Source: Rhizobium jaguaris
GTDB taxonomy: Bacteria; Pseudomonadota; Alphaproteobacteria; Rhizobiales; Rhizobiaceae
DNA length: 64,000 bases
Reading direction: 5' to 3'
Assembly: GCF_003627755.1 (NCBI RefSeq)
Contig: NZ_CP032694.1
Coordinates: 2,347,501-2,411,500 of the forward strand
Part shown: positions 17,570-27,347 of the stretch, in pieces
Numbering within the stretch: the first letter of the stretch is position 1
Layout of the letters: every line of letters begins with the position of its first letter
Program-made: the position numbers and the translations under genes
The notes under the pieces: generated by a model
Told to the model about the DNA's origin: nothing
What the model saw: the letters and a program-made list of their open reading frames with translations, nothing else
Database searches by the model: none

Positions 17570-18943
17570 TCAGCCGAGTGCGCGCAAGCGCTTCTCGTCC
17601 CGACCGCCCTTCATGCGTTCGGCGAGCAGGAAGGCAAGTTCCAAGGCCTGATCGGCATTGAGGCGCGGGTCACAATGCGTATGGTAGCGATCCTGCAGGT
17701 CGTCGGCCGTGACGGCACGGGCGCCGCCCGTGCATTCCGTCACGTCCTTGCCGGTCATCTCGATATGGATGCCGCCTGGATGCGTGCCCTCGGCGCGGTG
17801 AATCTGGAAGAAGCTTTCTACTTCCGACAGGACGCGCTCGAACGGCCGGGTCTTGTAGTTGTTGAGCGTGATCGTGTTGCCATGCATCGGATCGCAGGAC
17901 CAGACGACTTTGCGGCCTTCGCGCTCGACCGCACGAATGAGGCGCGGCAGATTGTCGGCGACCTTGTCGTGGCCGAAACGGCAGATCAGCGTCAGGCGGC
18001 CGGCTTCGTTGGTCGGGTTCAGGATGTCGATGAGGTTCAGCAAATCGTCAGCCTGCAGTGAAGGACCACACTTCAGACCGAGCGGATTTTTGATGCCGCG
18101 GAAATACTCCACATGCGCATGGTCGGCCTGGCGCGTGCGGTCGCCGATCCAGATCATGTGACCGGAGGTGGCGTACCAGTCGCCCGAAGTGGAGTCGACG
18201 CGCGTGAACGCTTCCTCATAGCCGAGCAGCAGCGCTTCATGGCTGGTGAAGAAATCGGTCTCGCGCAGGCTCGGATTGTTTTCGGCGGTGATGCCGATCG
18301 CCTTCATGAAATCCATGGTCTCGCTGATGCGGTCCGCGAGCTTGCGGTAGCGCTCGCCCTGCGGGCTATCCTTAACGAAACCGAGCATCCACTTGTGCAC
18401 GTTCTCGAGGTTGGCATAGCCGCCCATGGCGAACGCGCGCAGCAGGTTGAGCGTCGCGGCCGACTGGCGATAAGCCATCAGCTGGCGCTCCGGATTGGGG
18501 ATACGCGCTTCCTGAGTGAACTCGATGCCGTTGATGATGTCGCCGCGGTAGCTCGGCAACGTCACGCCGTTTTGGGTTTCGATGGCCGAAGAGCGCGGCT
18601 TGGCGAACTGACCGGCAATGCGGCCGACCTTTACGACAGGCAGTTGAGCACCGAACGTCAGGACGACGGCCATCTGCAGGAACGCGCGGAAGAAATCGCG
18701 TATCGTGTCGGCGCCATGCTCGGCAAAGCTTTCGGCGCAGTCGCCGCCCTGCAACAGGAAACCATTGCCTTCGGCAACATTGGCAAGATGCGCTTTCAGG
18801 CGACGAGCTTCACCGGCAAAAACGAGCGGCGGATAGCTTGCGAGCTGCGCTTCCGTGGCCGCCAGCGCTGCCTGATCCGGATATTCCGGCACCTGCTGGA
18901 TCGGTTTTTGCCGCCAACTGCTCGGTGTCCAATTTTCTGCCAT
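17570..18943 (-). CDS. class II 3-deoxy-7-phosphoheptulonate (DAHP) synthase
   Basis: A 457-residue plant-type (class II) DAHP synthase, first enzyme of the shikimate pathway, joining phosphoenolpyruvate and erythrose-4-phosphate. Family motifs are clear: [11 protein letters not shown] near residue 70, [47 protein letters not shown] and [20 protein letters not shown] used ATG 18943 ([10 protein letters not shown]); an in-frame ATG 21 nt upstream adds MRKQVSK. Monocistronic with its own terminator. Names aroF and aroG are both used for such genes in rhizobia. Confidence 0.95.
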   Translation of the reverse strand: MAENWTPSSWRQKPIQQVPEYPDQAALAATEAQLASYPPLVFAGEARRLKAHLANVAEGNGFLLQGGDCAESFAEHGADTIRDFFRAFLQMAVVLTFGAQLPVVKVGRIAGQFAKPRSSAIETQNGVTLPSYRGDIINGIEFTQEARIPNPERQLMAYRQSAATLNLLRAFAMGGYANLENVHKWMLGFVKDSPQGERYRKLADRISETMDFMKAIGITAENNPSLRETDFFTSHEALLLGYEEAFTRVDSTSGDWYATSGHMIWIGDRTRQADHAHVEYFRGIKNPLGLKCGPSLQADDLLNLIDILNPTNEAGRLTLICRFGHDKVADNLPRLIRAVEREGRKVVWSCDPMHGNTITLNNYKTRPFERVLSEVESFFQIHRAEGTHPGGIHIEMTGKDVTECTGGARAVTADDLQDRYHTHCDPRLNADQALELAFLLAERMKGGRDEKRLRALG

Positions 18944-19090
18944 CTTACTCACCTGTTTCCGCACCCGGTCTTCGCCAAGTGCCCCGCCATCACAAATAAC
19001 GCGCGCTTATAAACCTTTGCCCGCCGCTTGCAAAGGCGGACCATCTGTTCGGAAGGTCTTTTATACGCGGTGGAATTACTAGCCTATTCC

Positions 19091-20476
19091 TTATACCCGC
19101 TCGCCGTTGCGGATGCGATAGCTTGGCGTATACATCGTCACCAGCTCCTCGGAGGCCGTGGGGTGAACCGCCATGGTGCGGTCGAAATCTTCCTTGGTGC
19201 AGCCGGCCTTCACAGGAATGCCAAGCAATTGCGCCATCTCGCCGGCATCATGGCCGAGAATATGCGCGCCGATCACCTTGCGATCAGCGGCATTGACGAT
19301 CAGCTTCATGATCATCTTCTCGTTACGGCCGGATAGCGTCGCCTTCATCGGTCGGAACTGGGCGCGATAGACTTCGAGTTCCGGATAACGCTTGGCGGCG
19401 TCCTCTTCCGTCAAGCCTACCGTGCCGATCTCCGGCTGCGAGAAGACGGCGGTCGGGATCAGTTCGTGATCCGGACGGGTCGGATTGTTCTTGTAGACGG
19501 TTTCGATGAAGCACATGGCCTCGTGGATCGCCACCGGCGTCAACTGTACCCGGTCCGTGACATCGCCGAGCGCATAGATGTTCGGCACCGAGGTCCGCGA
19601 ATATTCGTCGACGACGATGGCACCAAGTTCGTTGACCGCTACGCCGGCAGCCTCGAGCCCGATGTTCTTGGTGTTCGGCGTGCGGCCGAGCGCCAGCATC
19701 ACCGTGTCCACCACCAGCCGCTTGTCGTTCTTCGTCAGAACGCTCAGGCCATTTTCCGTCTTTGTCACGCTCTCGATGATGTCATGGCAGAGGATGCGGA
19801 TGCCTTTGGCCTCCATTGCCTCATGCAGGCCCTTGCGCAAGTCCTGGTCGAAGCGCGACAGGATCTCGGCACCACGATAGATCAACGTCGTCTCGACACC
19901 GAGGCCGTGGAAGATGTTGGCGAATTCCACGGCAATATAGCCGCCGCCCGCAATCAGGATCGATCTTGGCAGTTCTTCCAGATGGAACGCTTCGTTGGAA
20001 GAAATGCAAAGCTCGTGGCCAGGCAGCGCCGGATGCAGGTTCGGCGTACCGCCGGTGGCCACGACGATCGTTTCGGCGGTCACTGTTCTGCCGGTCTTCA
20101 ACAGGCGGATCGTATGAGCATCGAGCAGCTCGGCGCGTGTGTCGAAGATTTCGGCCTTGGCGTTGTCGAGCCCCTTGCGATAGAGCCCTTCCAGGCGTGC
20201 GATTTCTTTGTCCTTCGCCTCGATCAGCTTCTTCCAGTCGAATGTGCTTTCGCCGACCGTCCAGCCGAAGCCGGCTGCATCCTCAAAATGCTCGCTGTAT
20301 TGCGAGGCATAGACGAAGAGCTTCTTCGGAACACAGCCGCGGATGACGCAGGTGCCGCCATAACGATACTCCTCGGCGATGCCGACCTTCTTGCCGAGCG
20401 ATGCAGCGACGCGCGCGCTGCGCACGCCCCCCGAACCGCCGCCAATGACGAAAAGATCGAAATCAAAGGAAGGCAT
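19091..20476 (-). CDS. gor: glutathione-disulfide reductase
   Basis: A 461-residue flavoprotein that reduces oxidised glutathione with NADPH. FAD-binding GGGSGG is at 12-17. The redox disulfide is Cys43-Cys48 in GGTCVIRGCVPKK, the glutathione reductase form. The NAD(P)-binding loop GGGYIAVEFA comes near residue 175, and the C-terminal catalytic histidine is His438 in HPTASEE. GGAG precedes the ATG. Cytoplasmic. It follows the DUF2059 gene but is separated from it by a terminator, so it has its own promoter. Confidence 0.96.
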   Translation of the reverse strand: MPSFDFDLFVIGGGSGGVRSARVAASLGKKVGIAEEYRYGGTCVIRGCVPKKLFVYASQYSEHFEDAAGFGWTVGESTFDWKKLIEAKDKEIARLEGLYRKGLDNAKAEIFDTRAELLDAHTIRLLKTGRTVTAETIVVATGGTPNLHPALPGHELCISSNEAFHLEELPRSILIAGGGYIAVEFANIFHGLGVETTLIYRGAEILSRFDQDLRKGLHEAMEAKGIRILCHDIIESVTKTENGLSVLTKNDKRLVVDTVMLALGRTPNTKNIGLEAAGVAVNELGAIVVDEYSRTSVPNIYALGDVTDRVQLTPVAIHEAMCFIETVYKNNPTRPDHELIPTAVFSQPEIGTVGLTEEDAAKRYPELEVYRAQFRPMKATLSGRNEKMIMKLIVNAADRKVIGAHILGHDAGEMAQLLGIPVKAGCTKEDFDRTMAVHPTASEELVTMYTPSYRIRNGERV

Positions 20477-20549
20477 CGGATACTCCTACGGAAATGAAGC
20501 TGCGCAGACGCGCCGAAAAAGGGTCGGCACTGATATAGGATTTCGAAGC

Positions 20550-20584
20550 GTAAAAAGAAAAGCCCGGAACGATATCCGGGCTTT
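20550..20584 (-). terminator. Rho-independent terminator after DUF2059 gene
   Basis: A perfect 10-bp stem, AAAGCCCGGA and TCCGGGCTTT, with a 6-nt loop is followed on the minus strand by TTTTCTTTTT. It lies about 75 nt after the DUF2059 stop and separates that gene from gor. Confidence 0.92.
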
Positions 20585-20601
20585 GGAATTCGAAGGCCTA
20601 A

Positions 20602-20647
20602 TCCATGGTCCGAAAAATATGAACCGATTTTCGGGTCAAATCATGGA
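20602..20647. repeat. imperfect palindromic intergenic repeat
   Basis: Nested arms TCCATG...CCGAAAA and TTTTCGG...CATGGA form a 46-nt palindrome just after the DUF2059 stop and before the terminator. Palindromes with a CCGAAAA/TTTTCGG core flanked by CATG are scattered between genes in rhizobia, so this is probably one copy of such a family. Only one copy is visible in this window. Confidence 0.55.
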
Positions 20648-20658
20648 CAGGATCAAGC

Positions 20659-21249
20659 TTACTTCTTTGCCGGTTTCTGTGCCGGCGCGGCCGGTGCCGG
20701 TGCCGGCTGAGCGTTGTTGGTGGCGTCCGTCGGCGGGGGAGCGATCGGGGCCTTCACCACCTTCTGCAGCGCGTCGCTGCTTTGGTTGGCAAGATCGCGC
20801 GAGATGCCCTGGCCCCAGATGTCGGCCGCTTTGTAAAGCTCGCGCAAAGCAACAGGATTATCCTGCAAGAATTTCTTGCCGGTTGGCGAGGTAAAGAATG
20901 CGGTAATGGCGTTGAGCTCGTCAGTCGTAAACGCCTTTGAATATGTTACTGCAGCTTCACGCTCCAGGTCGGCCCGGCGCGGCGCTAGAGCAAGTGCGGT
21001 TGCGTCGACGGACGAATTGATAGCGTCACCGAAGTTCGGATTGGCCTGGATCATCGTGCTCTTCAACTGTTCGGAGAGATTCGGCAGGATGTTATCGAAC
21101 TGGTTCGTGACGCCAAGCGCGTTGATCGCCGCCCGCGCGGCCTTGATCTGCTCTTCCGAGACTTCTTGAGCGCTGGCGGAACCGAGCGCGATGCCTGAAA
21201 GAACGATGGTCGCAGCGGCAAAACGGCCAAGACCCGCTATTTTGATCAT
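20659..21249 (-). CDS. exported DUF2059 protein
   Basis: A 196-residue protein with a signal peptide (about 1-27, ending SASA-QE) and a helical DUF2059 domain at about 90-150 (AAVTYSKAFTTDELNAITAFFTSPTGKKFLQ). The tail is rich in Pro and Ala and ends with Lys residues. It is probably periplasmic; function is unknown. AGGAG lies before the ATG. It starts 13 nt after the rpiA stop on the same strand, so the two are probably co-transcribed. Confidence 0.88.
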   Translation of the reverse strand: MIKIAGLGRFAAATIVLSGIALGSASAQEVSEEQIKAARAAINALGVTNQFDNILPNLSEQLKSTMIQANPNFGDAINSSVDATALALAPRRADLEREAAVTYSKAFTTDELNAITAFFTSPTGKKFLQDNPVALRELYKAADIWGQGISRDLANQSSDALQKVVKAPIAPPPTDATNNAQPAPAPAAPAQKPAKK

Positions 21250-21262
21250 GAGTTCAGTGCTC

Positions 21263-21964
21263 CTATGTATTGTTCGCCTGCAACGTGCGCGCGCCGGCTG
21301 GACCGGCTATAACCGCAAGTGTCGCCATGTTGATGAAGAGCCCGTGTTCGACAACACCGGGAATCGAATTCAGCTCAATCGACAGCGCCTCTGCATCAGG
21401 AATGCGGCCAAAAGATGCGTCAATTATGAAATGCCCACCGTCGGTCATGAAGTTGCCATCACCCGACTGGCGCAGGTTGAGTGCGCCGGAAAGACCAAGA
21501 CCCGATGCCGCCTTCTCGATCAGGATGCGTGTGGAAACGAGGCCAAACGGATTGACCTCGATCGGCAGCGGAAACGCGCCAAGCGTCTCGACAATCTTGC
21601 TCTCATCGGCAATGACGATCATCCGCGCCGACGAAGCTGCGACGATTTTTTCGCGCAGCAACGCGCCACCACCGCCTTTGATCAGCCGCAGGGCACCGTC
21701 CACCTCGTCGGCACCGTCGATGGTGAGATCAAGCTCGGGAAGTTCATCGAGCGATTTCAATGGCACGCCGAGTTCGACACAGAGCCTAGCCGTACGCTCG
21801 GAGGTCGGAACGCCCTCGATCGTAAGGCCTGCCGCAACTCTCTCGGCGAGCAACCGAACGAACTCTTCCGCCGTGCTGCCCGTGCCGATCCCGAGCCGCA
21901 TGCCGCTCTCGACATAGGTCAGAGCCGCCCTTGCAGCCTCGATCTTCATTTGGCGGGCGTCCAT
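21263..21964 (-). CDS. rpiA: ribose-5-phosphate isomerase A
   Basis: A 233-residue enzyme interconverting ribose-5-phosphate and ribulose-5-phosphate in the pentose phosphate pathway. Motifs: GIGTGST (25-31), DGADEVD (83-89, catalytic Asp83) and [11 protein letters not shown] (96-106, Lys96 and the catalytic base Glu105 region). ATG 21964 is used because an AGGTGG site precedes it and the product then has the usual length; a much longer open frame upstream has no family similarity. It is divergent from gph with about 200 nt between starts. Confidence 0.95.
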   Translation of the reverse strand: MDARQMKIEAARAALTYVESGMRLGIGTGSTAEEFVRLLAERVAAGLTIEGVPTSERTARLCVELGVPLKSLDELPELDLTIDGADEVDGALRLIKGGGGALLREKIVAASSARMIVIADESKIVETLGAFPLPIEVNPFGLVSTRILIEKAASGLGLSGALNLRQSGDGNFMTDGGHFIIDASFGRIPDAEALSIELNSIPGVVEHGLFINMATLAVIAGPAGARTLQANNT

Positions 21965-22161
21965 GCGCCACCTGCTCCCGATTGTTACGTTGGTGTGCTG
22001 TTTACACGGCTCTCCTGGCAAACGAAAGCCAAAATAACGGCTCCGCATAGAAATCAGCGGCCATATTCGGACAAGCTTGCGGAGCCTTCGGTTGCAATTG
22101 CCTGCCTGATCTTCTAACTCGGAAGACCTGCTTGTTCTTCTTACCCAAAGGTCGATTCCTC

Positions 22162-22836
22162 GTGAAATCTCCCCTTGTCGTATTCGATCTCGACGGCACG
22201 CTGCTCGATACCCATGCGGATCTCGTCGAAAGCCTAAACCATACGATTGCCGCATTGGAACTGGCGCCCGTCAGCTACAGCGACCTGACTTACCTCGTCG
22301 GCAACGGCGCCCAGGTCATGATCGAACGCGCCTGCAAGCTGCAAGGCTATATCCTGAAGTCAGAAGAACTGCCGACACTGTTGCAGCGATTCATCGCGCA
22401 CTATACCGAGACGATGCCTGGCCTGACGCAACCCTACCCGGGTCTGCTTGCGGCATTGGATGCTTTGAAGGCGCAAGGCTGCAAGTTCGCCATCTGCACG
22501 AACAAGATGGAGTCACTCGCACGCACCCTTCTGGAGCGGCTCGGGCTCACCCATTACTTCGAGGCTATCACCGGCGGCGATACCTTCACCGTTCGCAAAC
22601 CGAATGCAGAGCACCTGATCGGCACGGTGGAACGCGCTGGCGGTGACCTTCGCCGCACCGTGATGATCGGCGACAGCATCAACGACATTCTGGTTGCCCG
22701 TAATGCCGGCGTCCCTTCCATTGCTGTCCCCTTCGGCTATTCGGACGTCAGCGTCGATACCCTCGGTCCGAACCGGGTCATCGCCCATTATGACGAGCTT
22801 ACGCCCGCGCTCGTCCGCGGCTTGCTGGCTGCATAG
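22162..22836 (+). CDS. gph: phosphoglycolate phosphatase-type HAD hydrolase
   Basis: A 224-residue HAD hydrolase. Motif I is FDLDGTLLD (Asp9 nucleophile, Asp11), motif II is the CTNK segment, and motif III with IV is [16 protein letters not shown]. The cap domain sits between I and II as in Gph, which removes 2-phosphoglycolate formed in DNA repair and oxygenase side reactions. The start is GTG 22162, with AAAGG 10 nt upstream; a TTG start 30 nt earlier is less likely. Exact substrate is inferred from similarity. Confidence 0.87.
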   Translation: MKSPLVVFDLDGTLLDTHADLVESLNHTIAALELAPVSYSDLTYLVGNGAQVMIERACKLQGYILKSEELPTLLQRFIAHYTETMPGLTQPYPGLLAALDALKAQGCKFAICTNKMESLARTLLERLGLTHYFEAITGGDTFTVRKPNAEHLIGTVERAGGDLRRTVMIGDSINDILVARNAGVPSIAVPFGYSDVSVDTLGPNRVIAHYDELTPALVRGLLAA

Positions 22837-23049
22837 AACCGGACTCTAGCGGCGGCAATGGCACTTGTCGGTGCTATCGACGGATTGCTTGGCAGCTCAT
22901 TGCTATCCCGCTTTGACGTCCCTTGTGGCGCTTAAGAATGGCGGATCGAGACGAAGGAATAGCGCCGGCTAACGGTAGGCCAGCCATTTATTTGTCGACG
23001 CCAATCGCGACGCTCAACCTCCATCGCGCTTGGGCTGTGCTTAAATGAC

Positions 23050-23073
23050 AAAAAGGCGGCCCAATGGACCGCC
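23050..23073 (-). terminator. Rho-independent terminator of L,D-transpeptidase gene
   Basis: On the minus strand GGCGGTCC-ATT-GGGCCGCC forms an 8-bp stem with one T-G pair, followed by TTTTTG. It begins 28 nt after the L,D-transpeptidase stop. Confidence 0.9.
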
Positions 23074-23100
23074 TCTCGCCATTCTTGGTCTCACCCTAAA

Positions 23101-24999
23101 TCAAATCTGTGCGGCGCGCGCCTTGGTCGTCGCGTCGAGCGCCTTCTGCGTCGCAGCATCGCGATCGTAGACGTCGTTGAAATACTGCACGACGCCGTCC
23201 TTGTTCGGCCAGGCAGTGAAGTACGCGATGTAGATCGGGAACTTCTGCGGCACCGGCACGGCATGGTTCTGGCCGGTGGCGATCTGCTTTGCGATTTCGT
23301 CTTCCGTCGTGTTCAGCACGGCAGCGGCCATGGCGCGGGGTTCGGCAAGGCGTACGCAACCGTGGCTGAGCGCACGCATATCCTTCTTGAAGAAGCTCTT
23401 TTCCGGCGTGTCATGCATGTAGATCGCATGCGAATTCGGGAAGAGAATCTTCAGTTCACCCAGCGCATTGTCGCTGCTTGGAGGCTGGCGAACGGAGACA
23501 TTCTTGGTCGAGCCATACCAGTCGACGCTGGACGACGCGACGGCACGGCCGCCGACTTCGACCTGATAGCCCATGCGGTCGAGATAGTTCGGATCGGCAC
23601 GCAGCTTCGGCAGCATTTCGTTGATGATAATCGACTGCGGAACACCCCAGAACGGGTTGAACTCAACGGTCTGGATCTGGTTCTCAAAGAAGAACGTCTG
23701 ATGCTGCTTGCCGCCCACGACAACACGCATCGACAGTTGTTCCTGATTATTGTTGTGATAGTAGACCATGAAGGCCGGCTGGTTGATGAAGACGTAGCGC
23801 GGGCCGAGCTCGTCCGGCAGCCAGCGCAACTGCTCCATCGCGATGACCAGCTTCTGGATCTTCGCGTCGTTATTTTCGCCGACCATGGCGCGCACCGAAG
23901 ACTGGCCGATGACGCCGTTGGACGTCAGGCCTTTTTCCTTCTGAAAGTCTTCGACCAGCGAGACGAGGTCCGGCGTATAGTCCGGCGTGCCGCTGTAGGC
24001 AGCAAGCGTGACGGCGTTCTTGACCTTCAGCGCATCCGAACCGCGTTGCTGGATGGCTTTGACGATGTTGGCCATCTCCGGCGAGCTGCCGCCGGGCTTC
24101 AGGATGCCGTTCAATGAGATGGAGATATGGGCATCGTTGCCGCTTTCGCCGCGAAGCTTGGCAAGCTCTGCCTTCAGCTCCATGAACTCCTGGTTCGAAG
24201 GGCTGCGGCTATTGAGATAGGCAGCAGCGTCCGAGCTTGCTTGCAGCAGGCCCAGAACCGGCGTCAGATCGACGTCCTTGCGTTTGAAATCGTGATAGCC
24301 GGAGATCTTGTTCGGGTCGAGACGGCCGCGGACCGTATCCTGAACGAACATCAATACCTTGCCGGAAAGTGCAAGCTCGAATTGCATCAAGGCGCGGTCG
24401 CGCATCGTCGGATCGACGCTTGCCGGATCGAAGCTGGGCGCCTGGACGGCATAGTCGGCCGGGTCGAGGCCAACCGAGCCGGCATCTGCCAGAACAGCCA
24501 TGGCGGCCTTCGCCTTGTCATTGATGACATTGTCGGCCACCCAGACGAGCGGCTTACTCTGGTCGGCGTAATAGGCCTCGAGCGCCTTGGCGATGTCATT
24601 GGTCGCCATCACACGAGCGTCGGTCAAGAAACGACGCTGCGAAGCGCTGGTATCGACGGCAACCGGCGTCGTCGACGCATCCGCGACAGCCCCGGTCACC
24701 ACCGGATCGGTGAAACGATTGGATGCCACGAGACGCATGGGCTCAGGCTTGTAGGTATAATATTTGGGCGCGCTGACCGTGGGGAGCGGCTCTTTCGTCT
24801 GCGCCGGCGCGTCGGCGCCAAGGCCCGGCTGACCGCGACTGGTGGTGAGCGGTGCGGAGACTCGCGTGCTCTCCTGGCGCGCCTGGCCGCCGCGAATAAA
24901 GTCCATGAGGGTCATGGCGTTCGCGGATGTCGCGCCCACGGCGGAGATGCAGCAGGAAAGCGCCAGAACGGATGCTGCGGCTTTAGTGACAAGTTTCAT
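23101..24999 (-). CDS. exported L,D-transpeptidase (YcbB-like)
   Basis: A 632-residue periplasmic enzyme expected to form 3-3 peptidoglycan cross-links or attach proteins to peptidoglycan. A signal peptide spans about 1-28. A peptidoglycan-binding-type helical segment lies near 355-385 (LVSLVEDFQKEKGLTSNGVIGQSSVRAM). The YkuD catalytic domain spans about 400-570 with the active-site run SHGCVR, Cys548 and His546. This large architecture with an inserted region is that of YcbB (LdtD). L,D-cross-links are dominant in rhizobial cell walls. Monocistronic, with its own terminator. Confidence 0.93.
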   Translation of the reverse strand: MKLVTKAAASVLALSCCISAVGATSANAMTLMDFIRGGQARQESTRVSAPLTTSRGQPGLGADAPAQTKEPLPTVSAPKYYTYKPEPMRLVASNRFTDPVVTGAVADASTTPVAVDTSASQRRFLTDARVMATNDIAKALEAYYADQSKPLVWVADNVINDKAKAAMAVLADAGSVGLDPADYAVQAPSFDPASVDPTMRDRALMQFELALSGKVLMFVQDTVRGRLDPNKISGYHDFKRKDVDLTPVLGLLQASSDAAAYLNSRSPSNQEFMELKAELAKLRGESGNDAHISISLNGILKPGGSSPEMANIVKAIQQRGSDALKVKNAVTLAAYSGTPDYTPDLVSLVEDFQKEKGLTSNGVIGQSSVRAMVGENNDAKIQKLVIAMEQLRWLPDELGPRYVFINQPAFMVYYHNNNQEQLSMRVVVGGKQHQTFFFENQIQTVEFNPFWGVPQSIIINEMLPKLRADPNYLDRMGYQVEVGGRAVASSSVDWYGSTKNVSVRQPPSSDNALGELKILFPNSHAIYMHDTPEKSFFKKDMRALSHGCVRLAEPRAMAAAVLNTTEDEIAKQIATGQNHAVPVPQKFPIYIAYFTAWPNKDGVVQYFNDVYDRDAATQKALDATTKARAAQI

Positions 25000-25417
25000 T
25001 CTCTAATCAGTCCCCGTATCATGCGGTAGCCTCGAGACAGACGGCGCTGTTTTCAGTTCAACTCGGCCACGATGTTCGAAACATCGTTTAACCATTAGAA
25101 TTAAAACGGCCAGACCCCGCCTTTCGTTCAATGCCTCAACTTTGTGTGACAAAGCCGAAGCATCATTTGAGGTTTAGTCGACACAAAATTATGAAATTAT
25201 TAGTTAATTTTTTATTGAATTTTCGCGCGGTTTTTGAGTGGCAATAAAGACGCTCTGAAGAATATCTATCGAGCGTGTTAAAAAGAACACGGCCTTCCTT
25301 ACCGTCCGGAAAACATGACATCGATGCTCATGAAATCCCTCGTTCGCTGTTTTCTTGAGCATCGTTCGGACCTATATGACAACCATCCATTTCAACGGAA
25401 AAGCAGGATCAGACATA
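25000..25417. other. 418-nt AT-rich intergenic region between divergent ldt and fumC
   Basis: No gene is seen. It should hold promoters for the L,D-transpeptidase (minus) and fumC (plus). Visible elements are a dyad CGATGTT-CGA-AACATCG at 25070-25086, a TTAACCAT motif like a CtrA half-site at 25088-25095, a very AT-rich stretch at about 25188-25225, and a small dyad GTGTT-N6-AACAC at 25275-25290. Confidence 0.6.
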
Positions 25418-26809
25418 ATGACCGCCACCCGCACTGAAACCGACACTTTTGGCCCGATCGAAGTGGCAAGCGACCGCTATTGGGGTGCACAGGCCCAGCG
25501 CTCGCTCGGCAACTTCAAGATCGGATGGGAGAAACAGCCGCTGTCGATCGTACGCGCCCTCGGCATCGTCAAGCAGGCCGCCGCACGTGCGAACATGGAG
25601 CTTGGCCAGTTGGACCCCGCTCTCGGAAAAGTGATCGTCGAAGCGGCTCAGGAAGTCATCGACGGCAAGCTCAATGAGCATTTTCCGCTGGTCGTCTGGC
25701 AGACGGGCTCCGGCACGCAGTCGAATATGAATGCCAATGAGGTGATCTCCAACCGCGCGATCGAAATGCTGGGCGGCGTCATGGGCTCCAAGAAGCCGGT
25801 GCATCCGAACGACCACGTCAATATGAGCCAGTCGTCGAACGACACTTATCCGACGGCGATGCACATCGCCTGCGCCGAGCAGATTGTTCATCACTTGCTG
25901 CCAGGCCTTAAACATCTGCATGCGGCGCTGGAAAAGAAGGTCGCCGACTTCGCTAATATCATCAAAATCGGCCGCACCCATACGCAGGACGCCACGCCGT
26001 TGACCCTCGGCCAGGAGTTTTCCGGCTACGCCGCGCAGGTCGCCTCGGCTATCAAGCGCATCGAACTGACGCTGCCGGGCCTTTGCGAACTCGCCCAGGG
26101 CGGCACGGCCGTCGGAACCGGCCTCAACGCGCCGATCGGTTTTGCGGAAAAGGTGGCGGACGAGATCGCAGAGATCACCGGCCTGCCCTTCGTCACCGCG
26201 CCGAACAAGTTCGAGGCGCTGGCCGCTCATGACTCCATGGTCTTCAGCCACGGTGCCATCAATGCCGCAGCCGCAGCTCTCTTCAAGATTGCCAATGATA
26301 TCCGCTTGCTCGGCTCCGGTCCTCGCTCCGGCCTCGGTGAGCTGGCTTTGCCGGAAAACGAACCGGGTTCGTCGATCATGCCGGGGAAGGTCAATCCGAC
26401 ACAATGCGAAGCTATAACGCAGGTTTGCGCCCACATCTTCGGCAACAATGCCGCGCTGACATTCGCCGACAGCCAGGGTCATTTCGAACTGAACGTCTAC
26501 AATCCGATGATGGCTTATAACTTCCTGCAGTCGGTCCAATTGCTGGGCGACGCCGCCGTCTCCTTCACCGACAATTGTGTCGTCGGCATCGAAGCGCGCG
26601 AGGACAATATCAAGGCTGGCCTGGAGCGTTCACTGATGCTGGTGACGGCGCTGGCGCCGAAGATAGGCTACGACAACGCCGCCAAAATCGCCAAGACGGC
26701 GCATAAGAACGGTACGACGTTGAAGGAAGAGGCTTTGGCGAGTGGGCTGGTTTCGGCGGAAGATTATGACGCGATCGTCCGGCCGGAGACGATGATCGGG
26801 CCAAAGTGA
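25418..26809 (+). CDS. fumC: class II fumarate hydratase
   Basis: A 463-residue iron-independent fumarase of the TCA cycle, the usual FumC length. Catalytic His188 lies in [10 protein letters not shown], and the flexible SS loop [10 protein letters not shown] carries Ser319. The substrate-site run [14 protein letters not shown] is at 97-109. ATG 25418 ([16 protein letters not shown]) gives the family N-terminus; an upstream in-frame start would add 21 unlikely residues. Cytoplasmic and oxygen-stable. A class I fumarase gene lies 540 nt downstream. Confidence 0.97.
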   Translation: MTATRTETDTFGPIEVASDRYWGAQAQRSLGNFKIGWEKQPLSIVRALGIVKQAAARANMELGQLDPALGKVIVEAAQEVIDGKLNEHFPLVVWQTGSGTQSNMNANEVISNRAIEMLGGVMGSKKPVHPNDHVNMSQSSNDTYPTAMHIACAEQIVHHLLPGLKHLHAALEKKVADFANIIKIGRTHTQDATPLTLGQEFSGYAAQVASAIKRIELTLPGLCELAQGGTAVGTGLNAPIGFAEKVADEIAEITGLPFVTAPNKFEALAAHDSMVFSHGAINAAAAALFKIANDIRLLGSGPRSGLGELALPENEPGSSIMPGKVNPTQCEAITQVCAHIFGNNAALTFADSQGHFELNVYNPMMAYNFLQSVQLLGDAAVSFTDNCVVGIEAREDNIKAGLERSLMLVTALAPKIGYDNAAKIAKTAHKNGTTLKEEALASGLVSAEDYDAIVRPETMIGPK

Positions 26810-26869
26810 ATTCTGCGAAGTTTGAAGACGCTTCCGGTGTTTTTGCCGGAAGCGCGCCCTCTGCGATGA

Positions 26870-27106
26870 TTAATGCACCGACGCGGTGATCGGCCTGTAG
26901 TGGACAGGTGTGCCGTCGCCCGGCTGTTCCGGGATCATGTCAGCGGGGGTCAGGACATCGGCCGGGTTGATCGACGCCATGATTTCCTTGTGAAAGGCAT
27001 GCTGCAAATAGCCGTTGTGAGTGAGCGCCAGCATGCTTACCCCGACAACCGCGGCGGCAACCGCCAGCGGTGAAATGTGGTGGTGATGATTGTGGGAGAT
27101 ATCCAT
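26870..27106 (-). CDS. small His-rich single-pass membrane protein
   Basis: A 78-residue protein starting MDISHNHHHHISP, then one hydrophobic segment (about residues 13-28), then a polar tail. AAGGGTCGAG precedes the ATG at good spacing. The N-terminal His cluster could bind metal, but this is only a suggestion. It lies between fumC and the class I fumarase on the opposite strand. No known family is recognised; it may be a genus-level small protein. Confidence 0.6.
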   Translation of the reverse strand: MDISHNHHHHISPLAVAAAVVGVSMLALTHNGYLQHAFHKEIMASINPADVLTPADMIPEQPGDGTPVHYRPITASVH

Positions 27107-27347
27107 GATCTCGACCCTTATTTCAGGCCTGTTCAGGCACTTCGCCCGGCCCTTTCACACAAAATGTGCTCCTTGCTGACCGTTCTCTCAAGAGCGCGAT
27201 TTGAGCACCAATTGTCTACGGGACATTGACAATCACATCTTCCGAAATTCAGTTGCGGCATCCAGCCAATTGCATTTGGACCTTGCCGGATTTAGACCGT
27301 TCGCAAACGTCTCTTCCGCCACATCACGGCATTGAAAGGTCCCCCGC

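Noticed and set aside
27226..27254. possible sigma-70 promoter for class I fumarase
   Set aside because: TTGACA is present at 27226-27231, but no acceptable -10 hexamer lies 16-18 nt downstream.
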